Assembly: GCA_018457135.1 (NCBI GenBank)
Contig: JAGGDU010000160.1
Coordinates: 84,315-120,038 of the forward strand
Source: Trichodesmium erythraeum GBRTRLIN201
GTDB taxonomy: Bacteria > Cyanobacteriota > Cyanobacteriia > Cyanobacteriales > Microcoleaceae
Length of the DNA stretch: 35,724 nt
Direction: 5' to 3'
Under the pieces are notes generated by a model. The model ran no database searches. It was not told where the DNA came from and worked only from the letters and a program-made list of their open reading frames with translations. Every line of letters begins with the position of its first letter. The stretch's first letter is position 1. The position numbers and the translations under genes were made by a program. Below, in pieces: positions 1-8,053 of this stretch.

Positions 1-1
1 A

Positions 2-184
2 CTGACAAGTATATTTTCTGAATATCCAGAGAAATTTGGAGCTAATTTTTATAATCAAATTCCAGGAGGTGACTATCGTACAAGGTTGATTAATTTAATC
101 ATTGAGCTAAATAATAGAGAACTTATTTTTGATTTTATTAAAGTTGTTAGGTATGAGTATCATAATTTTGCTCAAGATTTATAA
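2..184 (+). CDS. 3' end of a gene ending in an EAD-like domain (partial)
   Basis: An open frame enters from the left edge and stops at TAA 182-184, giving about 60 residues. They are nearly the same as residues 25-80 of the next protein: both hold LTSIFSEYPEKFGANFYN, then RLINLIIELNN, then a DF-K-V motif. The pattern of short amphipathic helices fits the effector-associated domains (EAD1-like) that act as like-with-like adaptors in VMAP/MoxR/vWA conflict systems; the family call is by eye. The gene lies 35 bp upstream of the next start in the same direction. The full protein may be an effector with a C-terminal EAD, a stand-alone EAD, or a truncated copy made by the duplication. The window cannot decide, because the 5' part is outside. 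Confidence 0.6.
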   Translation: MTSIFSEYPEKFGANFYNQIPGGDYRTRLINLIIELNNRELIFDFIKVVRYEYHNFAQDL

Positions 185-219
185 ATAGTAGATAAAATAG
201 TAATGTAAGTACATTGCAA

Positions 220-1743
220 ATGAAATTTACTGATAAGCAAAGAATCAAATTTCGTGAAGAGATTGAAAGGGTATTAAGTGAGGATAAACTGACAAGTATA
301 TTTTCTGAATATCCAGAGAAATTTGGAGCTAATTTTTATAATAAAATTAAAGGAGATACCTATCATACAAGGTTGATTAATTTAATCATTGAGCTAAATA
401 ATACAGAACTTATTGTTGATTTTGTTAAAATTGTTAGTGAGGACTATCCATTAATTGAAGAACTTTACCAAACATATTCACAACTTTCTACTCTTATTTT
501 TTTACTAAAAAAAATTTTTTCAGAAAACCAAAATTTTGGGATTTTTTTTGGGGACTTTGAAAATATAGATAAATTAGAAGAGCATTTATTAGAGTTAACT
601 GAAGAAACTGAAAAAACTGAAAAAAATGGTAATGGTTTGCTTTTTAGTGATAGAGATAGTTTTTATTTTTACTATGATCCAAAGTTCATAGATTTTGTAG
701 AACAATATTTAGTTAAAATTTTGAATGCTGAAGATATTAGAGATTATCTCAAGCAAAGATTGAGAAAATGGATAGAAACAAATTGCTCAGATATAAATAT
801 TCCTGATAAAAAAGACAAACCATCTGATCTCCAAAGCTATCTTTTGATAACTATTTTTCCTATGGGAAGTCAGATTAAAAATCATAAAAAAACATTTAAT
901 GTTCAAGGTGAGTTTATTGAAAACTGGGGTCATACTAAAAATATTCAAGTTGAGCTGAAGAAAGAAGATTTTGAGGAAAATGGATATTCAGAAAAGCAAA
1001 TTCCTAATATTATTTATAAATTCATTGAGCAGGTTCAAGAGGTATATTTGCGTAAACTAGTGCAACAAAATAAAACTTATGATTTAAAACTTGAGCTATT
1101 TTTAAAGAGAGAACTTTTTATTAAAGATTTTGAGTTTAAAATTCCTAGTGCTTTAAAAGCAAAACAAAAAGCTATTTGTGAAGAATATCCTGTAATTTTA
1201 CGCTCTTTAGAACGATTACAACCAGGTAAAACTAGTTGGCTAAACTGTTGCAAAAAAAACTGGAAAATTATGGAGAAAAAACCAGTTATATCAAATAATA
1301 TTTTAGCTTTTGAAGTGGAAGATAAATTAAATGAATTCTTGTCTAACCCACAAAAAAGAAAACAGCTAGGAAATAAATTAGAGGATAAAATTATCCTGAA
1401 AATATCCTGTGGTTTACCTAAAGGAAATAATAAAGCATTTAATTTATTTGAAGTTATTTTAGAAAAGGGAGTTCCTTTATGTCTATGGATAAAAAGGAAA
1501 AATCAAAGGGATAATTTAAATGATTCCCATTATCAATCTTTAATAGATAAGCTCAATCATTTAATAGAATTAGAAAATTTGTCAGATGTTAATCAATTAT
1601 ATACACAAATTTTTGATATTCGTAAAACAGACCTGGCTATTGCTGATAGTTCTAAAACAGAATCTTTAGGTTACCATTTAAGAATTTTATGTGATTGTAA
1701 TGACCGCAAACCAATCAACATTCCTGCTTTTAATCAATTTTAA
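220..1743 (+). CDS. VMAP-like adaptor with N-terminal EAD-like domain
   Basis: About 507 residues. Residues 1-75 form the EAD-like domain (FTDKQR..FREEIERVL start, then the block shared with the preceding ORF). Residues about 80-280 are helical and unassigned. Residues about 290-505 resemble the VMAP-C domain: a YPVILRSLERL segment, paired Trp in the following helix (SWLNCCKKNWKIM), a LEKGVPLCLWIKRKN strand and a C-terminal LRILCD strand. In known systems this protein links a MoxR/vWA switch to an effector through its EAD. I prefer ATG 220 to the TTG at 214; neither has a strong ribosome binding site. MoxR follows after 37 bp, so the genes are probably co-transcribed. No protease or nuclease motif is visible in this protein. 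The function comes from family and context. Confidence 0.65.
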   Translation: MKFTDKQRIKFREEIERVLSEDKLTSIFSEYPEKFGANFYNKIKGDTYHTRLINLIIELNNTELIVDFVKIVSEDYPLIEELYQTYSQLSTLIFLLKKIFSENQNFGIFFGDFENIDKLEEHLLELTEETEKTEKNGNGLLFSDRDSFYFYYDPKFIDFVEQYLVKILNAEDIRDYLKQRLRKWIETNCSDINIPDKKDKPSDLQSYLLITIFPMGSQIKNHKKTFNVQGEFIENWGHTKNIQVELKKEDFEENGYSEKQIPNIIYKFIEQVQEVYLRKLVQQNKTYDLKLELFLKRELFIKDFEFKIPSALKAKQKAICEEYPVILRSLERLQPGKTSWLNCCKKNWKIMEKKPVISNNILAFEVEDKLNEFLSNPQKRKQLGNKLEDKIILKISCGLPKGNNKAFNLFEVILEKGVPLCLWIKRKNQRDNLNDSHYQSLIDKLNHLIELENLSDVNQLYTQIFDIRKTDLAIADSSKTESLGYHLRILCDCNDRKPINIPAFNQF

Positions 1744-1780
1744 TCAACTAAATAATTAGTTCTTAAAAAAGGAGAAAGCA

Positions 1781-2926
1781 GTGGTAAAAATTTATCCCCA
1801 AAATAATATGATGGAAAATCAACAAGCCTGGCTTTTTTTCTATGGTGATGGAAATACACATAATGTTAATATTGCTGACCTTCCTGATCCTCCCCCTTGG
1901 CGAAAATTTCAAGAGATAGAAAAAGATTCTGAATTAAAAAAACAACTGGAAAAAGATTGGCAAAATATTCAAATTTTAGCTGAGTCTGATGATAATAAAA
2001 GGGGTAGAGAAAAGGGTGAAAAATTTCGTGTTTATTCCTCAGAAATAACTGAGGAAGATGATGGTCAAAAACCACTTGTTAATGTTGTTGATGCCGTAAA
2101 TGCTGCAATATATTTACGACGGCCTCTTTTGGTCACAGGAAACCCTGGTTCGGGTAAAACTTCCTTGGCTTATGCGATCGCACAGGAATTAAAATTAGGG
2201 CCCGTATTGAATTGGCCCATTACAGCTCGTTCTAATTTGGTCGATGGACTTTATCGTTATGATGCGATCGCTCGGTTACAAGATTCTCAGTTAAATAGGG
2301 AGAACTTACAAAATATTGGCCAATATGTCACTTTGGGCCCGGTAGGAACAGCTTTTTTACCTTCTTTATATCCGAGAGTATTATTAATTGATGAGATAGA
2401 TAAAAGTGATATTAATTTGCCGAATGATTTGCTTCACTTATTTGAGGAGGGAAGGTTTGAAATTCCTGAGTTGGTCCGTTGGGCTGATAGGTCTGAAAAA
2501 AGTTCTGAAAATGATCAACCAACAAAAGTAAAAGTGCGGACGGAAGATGCGGGTATCAAAGCTTCTATTATAGGGGGAAGAGTTCATTGTTCTAGTTTTC
2601 CTATTGTAATTATGACTAGTAATGGGGAACGGGACTTTCCTCCGGCTTTTGTGCGCCGCTGTCTCCGAATAAGAATGCCAGACCCGGGTGCGGCAGCTCT
2701 TCAAACTATTATTAAGGCTCATTTTCAGGATGAGGAACAAGGTGAAAGTTTGAAGACAACAACTGAGGAACTTATTGAAGCTTTTTTGGAAAAGGACGAA
2801 CAGGAACGGGCAACGGATCAGTTATTGAATGCTATTTATATTCGCAATAACCTTAGTCCAGAAGCTTTTACTGATGACTTACAAGCTTTATTATTGAAGG
2901 GTTTATCAACTACGGATGAATTTTGA
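1781..2926 (+). CDS. MoxR-family AAA+ ATPase
   Basis: 381 residues, GTG start chosen because an AAGGAG site sits just upstream and the next ATG lies inside. Walker A is GNPGSGKTS (residues 120-128) and Walker B is VLLIDEID (200-207). A sensor-1 type segment (FPIVIMTSN) and an arginine-finger type RRC follow near residues 274-295. About 95 residues precede the ATPase core. MoxR proteins pair with vWA proteins as ATP-driven remodelling switches. Here the ATPase sits between the VMAP-like gene and the vWA/FGE gene, which is the usual order of the ternary vWA-MoxR-VMAP conflict systems. The ATPase looks intact. The family is certain; the conflict role is inferred from context. Confidence 0.9.
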   Translation: MVKIYPQNNMMENQQAWLFFYGDGNTHNVNIADLPDPPPWRKFQEIEKDSELKKQLEKDWQNIQILAESDDNKRGREKGEKFRVYSSEITEEDDGQKPLVNVVDAVNAAIYLRRPLLVTGNPGSGKTSLAYAIAQELKLGPVLNWPITARSNLVDGLYRYDAIARLQDSQLNRENLQNIGQYVTLGPVGTAFLPSLYPRVLLIDEIDKSDINLPNDLLHLFEEGRFEIPELVRWADRSEKSSENDQPTKVKVRTEDAGIKASIIGGRVHCSSFPIVIMTSNGERDFPPAFVRRCLRIRMPDPGAAALQTIIKAHFQDEEQGESLKTTTEELIEAFLEKDEQERATDQLLNAIYIRNNLSPEAFTDDLQALLLKGLSTTDEF

Positions 2927-2945
2927 TAACAATGTCAATAGTAAT

Positions 2946-3059
2946 GTAGGTTGGGCAGAACGACACTGAAGTCAAACATCAGGATAATTTTGGTAATGTT
3001 GAGTGTATTTTATTGATATAATTTAGTTATGTTGGTTGTCGTACGTTAGCCCAACCTAC
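2946..3059. repeat. Intergenic inverted repeat (GTAGGTTGGGC arms)
   Basis: GTAGGTTGGGC at 2946-2956 is matched by GCCCAACCTAC at 3049-3059, and the match extends loosely inward (AGAACGAC against GTCGTACGTTA). Similar GTAGGTTGGG/CCCAACCTAC elements are scattered between genes in many cyanobacteria. It lies between the MoxR stop and the vWA start, so it may be a small non-autonomous mobile element or a transcript hairpin that tunes expression of the last gene. Confidence 0.6.
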
Positions 3060-3070
3060 GTTTAATAAAT

Positions 3071-6000
3071 ATGACTAAAAAAACTGATAAATTTGATAAT
3101 TTAATTAGACTATTAGAAAAAGAGTTAAAACTAACAGGTACAGAAATTGCCGAAAATCTTTGGTTGGCAATGCGGCGTCAATATCCCTCTTCAGTTGATA
3201 AAAAAATACCCTCTAAAAATCAAATAACTACAGGTGAAAAAGTAAATACTACAATATCTTCTACAAGATCTTCTACTACACAATTTCAAGATAGTTTTTA
3301 TCCGAAAATTCCTGAAAATAATTCCTACGCTGAAGTTACTCCTAAAACTAATTCTACTTCTTCTAATAAAAGTGATTTATCCATAAAAGCTCCTGATGTT
3401 TCTTCACTGCGTCACCCTTTGAAAATTGCTAGCGCTTTTCGTCCTCTAATGGAATATATTTCTTATGGTAAAGCAGTTTTATTAGATGAAAAAGCTACAG
3501 TTGAAAATATTGCTCAATTAGAAGGACTTTGTGTTCCTATTCTCAAATATCCTCTGGAACTTCAGTTTGATTTGGCTTTAGTGGTTGACCAAAGTGATTC
3601 TATGATTTTTTGGGATAAAAATATTCAAGAATTACAACAATTATTCAAACGTTATGGTATTTTTCGGAATGTAAAAACTTGGAGAATTTTGACAGACACA
3701 AAGGGAAAAATTTGCCTTAAACAAGGGATTAAACAAAATCCTTATTCTCATCATCTTTTTTATCCTCAAAAACTTATCGATCCTACTGGTCGTCGTTTGA
3801 TTTTAGTAGTTAGTGATTGTGTTAGCAAGATTTGGCGTAATGGTCAGTTTTTTTCTCTCTTAAAAAATTGGGGAAAGTACAATATTGTGGCAATTATCCA
3901 AGTTTTACCTCGACGTTTGTGGTTAAGAACGGCTCTGAGTTTAGGGGCAATGGTACAATTGGATTGTTTACAGCCTAGGGTTCCTAATTCTAATTTATTG
4001 GTTAGGGAAGTTTTTTTTGGGAGTAATGATAATTTACAAACTGGAATCAAAGTTCCTGTATTTAGTTTGGAACCAGAACTAATAGAAACTTGGAGCGAAA
4101 TGGTGGTAGGAAAAGGAATTATTGGTGCTGGTGGTTTTGTTTTTTCTTCTTTATTAAAACTAGACCAGAATCAAACAGTCTCAGACCAAGAAAGAGCAAA
4201 TTTAACAGGTGAAAAACGGCTGTATAATTTTAAGATGAGTTCTTCAAAAACAGCACAAAAGTTAGCTGAGTATCTTTCTGCTGCACCAGTGATTAATTTA
4301 CCTATTGTACGGTCAATTCAAAAGAATTTTCTGAGAGATTCTCAACAGGTTCATGTGGCTGAGGTATTTCTCGGTAATATTCTTAAACCTCAATCTTTGA
4401 TTACTCCTGATATTGATTTTGATCAGGTTCAATATCAGTTTATTGATGAGGAAATTAGAGATATTTTGCTGAAGGATAGTCCGAGAAAGAATGCTCAGGA
4501 AATTATTACTATGATTTCTCAGGATTTTGCTAATAGACTGGGGAATAGTCCTCGAGAATTTTTGGCTTTATTGAAAAAACCTGATGAGTTGGAAAGGTTA
4601 AAAACTGAGAGGAATGTTTTAGATTTAGATGTTAAATATTTTGCTACGGTTGCAACTAAAGTTTTAAAAAGATTAGGAGGACCTTATGCTGATTTTGCTC
4701 GGGAAATAGAAAGGTCTCAAAATGAAATTTCTGAGAATGTTGAGGGGAAAAAACTTCCTAAGTTAGAAAATCAAGTTTTTGCTTATAAGGGGAAAAAACT
4801 TCCTAAAGAAAATCAAGTTTTTGCTTATAAAACGCCCACAGTTAACCGACGGGGGGAAGTGATCAACACAACAGCTTATATCGCTCCTTATTTCAGGGAA
4901 TTTCTTGCGGATGGTATTAATTTGGAAATGGTGGCTATTCCTGGTGGTACTTTTACTATGGGTTCTCCTGAAAGTGAAAAAGGTAGTACGGATAGAGAAC
5001 GCCCCCAACATAATGTGACTGTTTCTCCCTTTTTTATGGGGAAATATCCGGTTACTCAAGGACAGTGGAGAGCGATCGCTTCCCGAACCGACTTAAAAGT
5101 AGAGTTAGACCTAAACCCAGAGCCATCTACTTTTAAAGAACCATACCAAGGTATAGATAGATGGCAGAGACCAGTTGAAAACGTGAATTGCTACGAAGCT
5201 GTAGAATTTTGTCAAAGACTATCAAAACTAACAGGAAGGAATTATAGACTACCCAGTGAAGCAGAATGGGAATATGCTTGTCGAGCAGAGACAGAAGTTT
5301 TAGACCTAGGAAAGGGAGCAAGTTATCCACCTTTTAGCTGTGGAGAAACGATCACAGGAGAGCTAGCTAATTATGATGCGTCAGTGACTTATGCCGATGA
5401 ACCAAAAGGAGAATATAGAGAGCAAACAACTCCTGTAGGTAAATTTTCAGCCAATGGTTTTGGGTTATATGATATGCACGGAAACGTAAGGGAGTGGTGT
5501 GGTGATGAATGGCATGAAAACTATAATGGTGCTCCTGTAGATGGAAGTGTTTGGCTAGATGGAAATAAAAACCGTTCACCCCTCCGCGGAGGTTCTTGGA
5601 GCAGCCGTCCTGATAAGTCCCTTTCTGCGTATTGCTCTGAGATCAATATGAGCTACAGCCGTTTCAACAATACTGGTTTTCGTGTATTGTGTTCTGTCAG
5701 GAAAACTTTTGTTGGGAGTTTAAAAAGAGAAGGGGTTTCATTTCCCTCCGACCTTGAGGTTTTTCACTATGAATATACAACGCCAACAGTTGACCGAGGA
5801 GGAAAAATTATTAAGCAAGATACTAAGTTTGCTCGATATTTTAGGGAAACTATTGCGCAACAGTTAGAACTAGAAATGGTAGCTATTCTTGGTGGTACTT
5901 TTACCATGGGTTCTCCTGAAAGTGAAAAACTTAACAGAGATACAGAACGCCCCCAGCATAATGTGACTGTTTCTCCCTTTTTTATGGGCAAATATCCGGT

Positions 6001-6661
6001 TACTCAAGGACAGTGGAGAGCGATCGCTTCTCGAACAGACTTAAAAGTAGAATTAGACCTAAACCCAGAGCCATCTTATTTCAAAAAACCATACCAAGGT
6101 ATAGATAGATGGCAGAGACCAGTTGAGGCCGTGAGTTGGTACAAAGCTGTAGAATTTTGTAAAAGACTATCGAAATTAACAGGAAGGAATTATAGACTAC
6201 CCAGTGAAGCGGAATGGGAATATGCTTGTCGAGCACAGAGAAAAGCTTTAGGCCTAGGAAAGGGAGAAAGTTATCCACCTTTTAGCTGTGGAGAAACGAT
6301 CACAGGAGAGTTAGCTAATTATAATGCGTCAGTGACTTATGCGGATGAGCCAAAAGGAGAACATAGAAAGCAAACAACTCCTGTAGGTCAGTTTTCAGCC
6401 AATGGTTTTGGGTTATATGATATGCACGGAAACGTTTGGGAATGGTGTGGTGATGAATGGCATGATAATTATCGAAATGCTCCTATAGACGGCAGCACTT
6501 GGCTAAATGGAGACAAACAACGCTCACCGCTGCGGGGCGGTTCTTGGAACAACAGTCCTGATATTTGCCGTTCTGCGGTTCGCACCGACGGTCTTAGGCG
6601 CGACGTCCACATCATCAATTCTGGTTTTCGTCTTGTCTGCGATGGCGGGAGAACTCTCTAA
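3071..6661 (+). CDS. vWA (SAV_2336-like) protein with two tandem FGE/C-lectin-fold modules, putative DGR target
   Basis: 1196 residues. Residues 1-45 match the N-terminal motif of SAV_2336-type proteins (EIAENLWLAM). A Ser/Thr/Asn-rich linker follows. Residues about 160-345 are a von Willebrand A domain with the metal site DQSDS, and residues about 390-555 a helical region. Residues about 600-876 and 920-1196 are two FGE-sulfatase modules, each with IPGGTFTMGS or a variant, FFMGKYPVTQ.QW, YRLPSEAEWEYACRA, NGFGLYDMHGNV.EW and RGGSW. The FGE catalytic Cys pair seems absent, so a binding fold is likelier than an enzyme. The last part of each module (5591-5692, 6539-6640) is highly divergent between copies while the rest is nearly identical, as in DGR variable regions; the protein ends RTL, a common end in cyanobacterial targets. 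Likely the sensor of the locus. Confidence 0.85.
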   Translation: MTKKTDKFDNLIRLLEKELKLTGTEIAENLWLAMRRQYPSSVDKKIPSKNQITTGEKVNTTISSTRSSTTQFQDSFYPKIPENNSYAEVTPKTNSTSSNKSDLSIKAPDVSSLRHPLKIASAFRPLMEYISYGKAVLLDEKATVENIAQLEGLCVPILKYPLELQFDLALVVDQSDSMIFWDKNIQELQQLFKRYGIFRNVKTWRILTDTKGKICLKQGIKQNPYSHHLFYPQKLIDPTGRRLILVVSDCVSKIWRNGQFFSLLKNWGKYNIVAIIQVLPRRLWLRTALSLGAMVQLDCLQPRVPNSNLLVREVFFGSNDNLQTGIKVPVFSLEPELIETWSEMVVGKGIIGAGGFVFSSLLKLDQNQTVSDQERANLTGEKRLYNFKMSSSKTAQKLAEYLSAAPVINLPIVRSIQKNFLRDSQQVHVAEVFLGNILKPQSLITPDIDFDQVQYQFIDEEIRDILLKDSPRKNAQEIITMISQDFANRLGNSPREFLALLKKPDELERLKTERNVLDLDVKYFATVATKVLKRLGGPYADFAREIERSQNEISENVEGKKLPKLENQVFAYKGKKLPKENQVFAYKTPTVNRRGEVINTTAYIAPYFREFLADGINLEMVAIPGGTFTMGSPESEKGSTDRERPQHNVTVSPFFMGKYPVTQGQWRAIASRTDLKVELDLNPEPSTFKEPYQGIDRWQRPVENVNCYEAVEFCQRLSKLTGRNYRLPSEAEWEYACRAETEVLDLGKGASYPPFSCGETITGELANYDASVTYADEPKGEYREQTTPVGKFSANGFGLYDMHGNVREWCGDEWHENYNGAPVDGSVWLDGNKNRSPLRGGSWSSRPDKSLSAYCSEINMSYSRFNNTGFRVLCSVRKTFVGSLKREGVSFPSDLEVFHYEYTTPTVDRGGKIIKQDTKFARYFRETIAQQLELEMVAILGGTFTMGSPESEKLNRDTERPQHNVTVSPFFMGKYPVTQGQWRAIASRTDLKVELDLNPEPSYFKKPYQGIDRWQRPVEAVSWYKAVEFCKRLSKLTGRNYRLPSEAEWEYACRAQRKALGLGKGESYPPFSCGETITGELANYNASVTYADEPKGEHRKQTTPVGQFSANGFGLYDMHGNVWEWCGDEWHDNYRNAPIDGSTWLNGDKQRSPLRGGSWNNSPDICRSAVRTDGLRRDVHIINSGFRLVCDGGRTL
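4745..4831 (+). repeat. Short in-frame tandem repeat in the linker before FGE module 1
   Basis: Two adjacent copies (4745-4789 and 4790-4831) encode GKKLPK(L)ENQVFAYK twice, one copy shorter by a codon. The DNA is almost identical, so the duplication is recent. It lengthens the linker between the helical region and the first FGE module. Confidence 0.85.
4832..5779 (+). repeat. FGE module, copy 1 of a 948-bp in-frame tandem duplication
   Basis: Matching landmarks sit exactly 948 bp (316 codons) apart: ACGCCCACAGTT 4832 against ACGCCAACAGTT 5780, the EMVAI codons 4926 against 5874, and the RGGSW codons. Most of the unit is near identical at DNA level, apart from the variable segment at its end and the 3' linker. 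Confidence 0.85.
5591..5692 (+). other. Putative DGR variable region 1 (internal)
   Basis: Runs from the GGSW codons to the Cys after GFRVL. Compared with the second copy, which is otherwise near identical, most substitutions in the 25 codons from residue 844 fall in codon positions 1 and 2. By hand count, 23 of 50 such positions differ against 5 of 25 third positions. Most codons end in C or T, as expected if the template carries AAC/AAT codons changed at adenines. Its internal position, far from the gene's 3' end, is unusual. Confidence 0.65.
5780..6661 (+). repeat. FGE module, copy 2 of the tandem duplication
   Basis: Second copy, running to the stop codon. It keeps the same module landmarks as copy 1 at a constant 948-bp offset, with scattered substitutions in the body and dense substitutions only in the last 100 bp of the coding part. 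Confidence 0.85.
6539..6640 (+). other. Putative DGR variable region 2 (3' end of gene)
   Basis: Runs from GGSWNN to GFRLVC at the gene's 3' end, the normal place for a DGR variable region in an FGE-fold target. The core (about 6570-6610) is much richer in G and C than the flanking AT-rich gene, as expected when template adenines have been replaced. It is followed directly by GATGGCGGGAGAACTC and the stop, a plausible site for the initiation-of-mutagenic-homing sequence. No template copy or reverse transcriptase was found in the window. Confidence 0.7.
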
Positions 6662-7353
6662 CCCTTTTCTCTTTTCCCCTTTTGCCCTTTACCCTGTGTT
6701 TCTTTACCCTTAGTTTCCACCTCTAGGCGTATCGATTTTTTATCTCATAATGTCACTTGTCTTATAATTGTGACAAATGACAAAAAGCTAAAGTAATCAA
6801 ATGATAGAATTATCAACTATCAAAAAACCTATGGTTAAATCATCAAAACTTAGGCAACACTAACGTATCTAGAATGAACGGCCTAGATACAGTAAGAAAT
6901 TCTTAAATCTTGATGTTTTCCCCCCAAAATTGATATTATTTATTAAAGAGATTGATTCTATAACTTAATATACTGCGTTAGTCCTACAAATATTACGTCC
7001 AAGTAATTAAAAGACTTCTTTAGGAGATAGAGGAAGCTACCCCTAACCACTTTAGAAACAATAATTGTTTCAAAATGTTATGATAGCTAATAGTTTTTAT
7101 GAAAACTTGTATAGTGATGTTATTAAAAAAATATAAAAATTACTTATACTAATGAACATAAATCCAAAAGTATCAATAAATATAATTATTAAATTTAGGT
7201 ACTTTTTTAGCTAAAAGCTATGTTTTTGAAAAATTAAAGTCTTTTTGAAGCTATTTAAACTCAATCTGAAAAATTAAAGAATAAATTTTGGAGCAGCTTT
7301 AGTTTTTATTTGCTTCCAATATAGTTTAATAATTAAACACAGGAGAGTCTGTT
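6662..7353. other. Gene-free stretch with one inverted repeat
   Basis: No convincing gene on either strand. TGTCACTTGTC at 6751-6761 pairs with GACAAATGACA at 6772-6782 (one mismatch, 10-nt loop). It could end the vWA/FGE transcript or be a binding site; there is no T-run after it. A Shine-Dalgarno-like CAGGAG stands just before the next gene. Confidence 0.5.
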
Positions 7354-7893
7354 TTGGATAGCGCACCAGTTGCTAACTGCTTAGGTTTGTTAGCACTAAT
7401 TTTCTATATTGCAACATTACTTCCCACAACTTTAAAAATTGTTTTTCCAGGAACAAAAAAAACAAGATTTCTTAAATTCTTATTCAAATATCGTCGTCAA
7501 ATAGGCATAGTTACTTTTTTCTTTACTGTTGCTCATGCACGGTTACTAATTATCAAGAGATACTTTGATTTTTTTAATCTTCAAACATACTTGATATCAT
7601 ATACCGGAGTCGCCAGCTTCATTATTTTTGCACTACTAACAATAACCTCCAATAATTGGAGTATCAAAATAATGAAAAAGAATTGGAAGAAACTACATCA
7701 AATGACTTATTTAGCAATGTTTCTTTTACTCTGGCACGTCATAGACAAAATGCAGGGTCATTGGAGCTATATTACCCCATTAGCAATGTTAGGAATTACA
7801 AGCATAACAATTTTATTTATTATTAGAAAAATTCTAGAGTGGAGAAAAAAATGGGCAAAAACTAAAAGCAAAAACGAAACCACTATTGCATAA
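7354..7893 (+). CDS. Ferric reductase-like transmembrane domain protein
   Basis: 179 residues, TTG start supported by AGGAGAG about 8 bases upstream. Five or so hydrophobic segments are visible. His residues in TVAHARLL (helix near residue 60) and in LHQMTYLAMFLLLWHVID (near residues 112-128) are placed as the heme b ligands of the ferric reductase / NADPH-oxidase / MsrQ family. There is no FAD or NAD domain, so this is the membrane heme half only, about the size of MsrQ or stand-alone cyanobacterial members. It probably moves electrons across the membrane; the partner is not seen nearby. Its basic C-terminal tail would be cytoplasmic. It is separated from the WD40 gene by 160 bp, so it is probably a separate unit. 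Confidence 0.75.
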   Translation: MDSAPVANCLGLLALIFYIATLLPTTLKIVFPGTKKTRFLKFLFKYRRQIGIVTFFFTVAHARLLIIKRYFDFFNLQTYLISYTGVASFIIFALLTITSNNWSIKIMKKNWKKLHQMTYLAMFLLLWHVIDKMQGHWSYITPLAMLGITSITILFIIRKILEWRKKWAKTKSKNETTIA

Positions 7894-8053
7894 TATAGAT
7901 ATAAATTCTAAATATTTACTATCTACATTACTTCCCTTCTTGTTAACAAAAAGCTACTTGCTAAAAAAAAAAATCATACAAATGCTGTAGCAATATCATT
8001 AAAGAAATCAATAAATAGTAAACAGTAATTTCAAGCTTTTCCAAAAGATAACA

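Noticed and set aside
6507-6713. 68-codon plus-strand frame over the second variable region
   Set aside because: Lies within the vWA/FGE gene in another frame and crosses its stop; no ribosome site.
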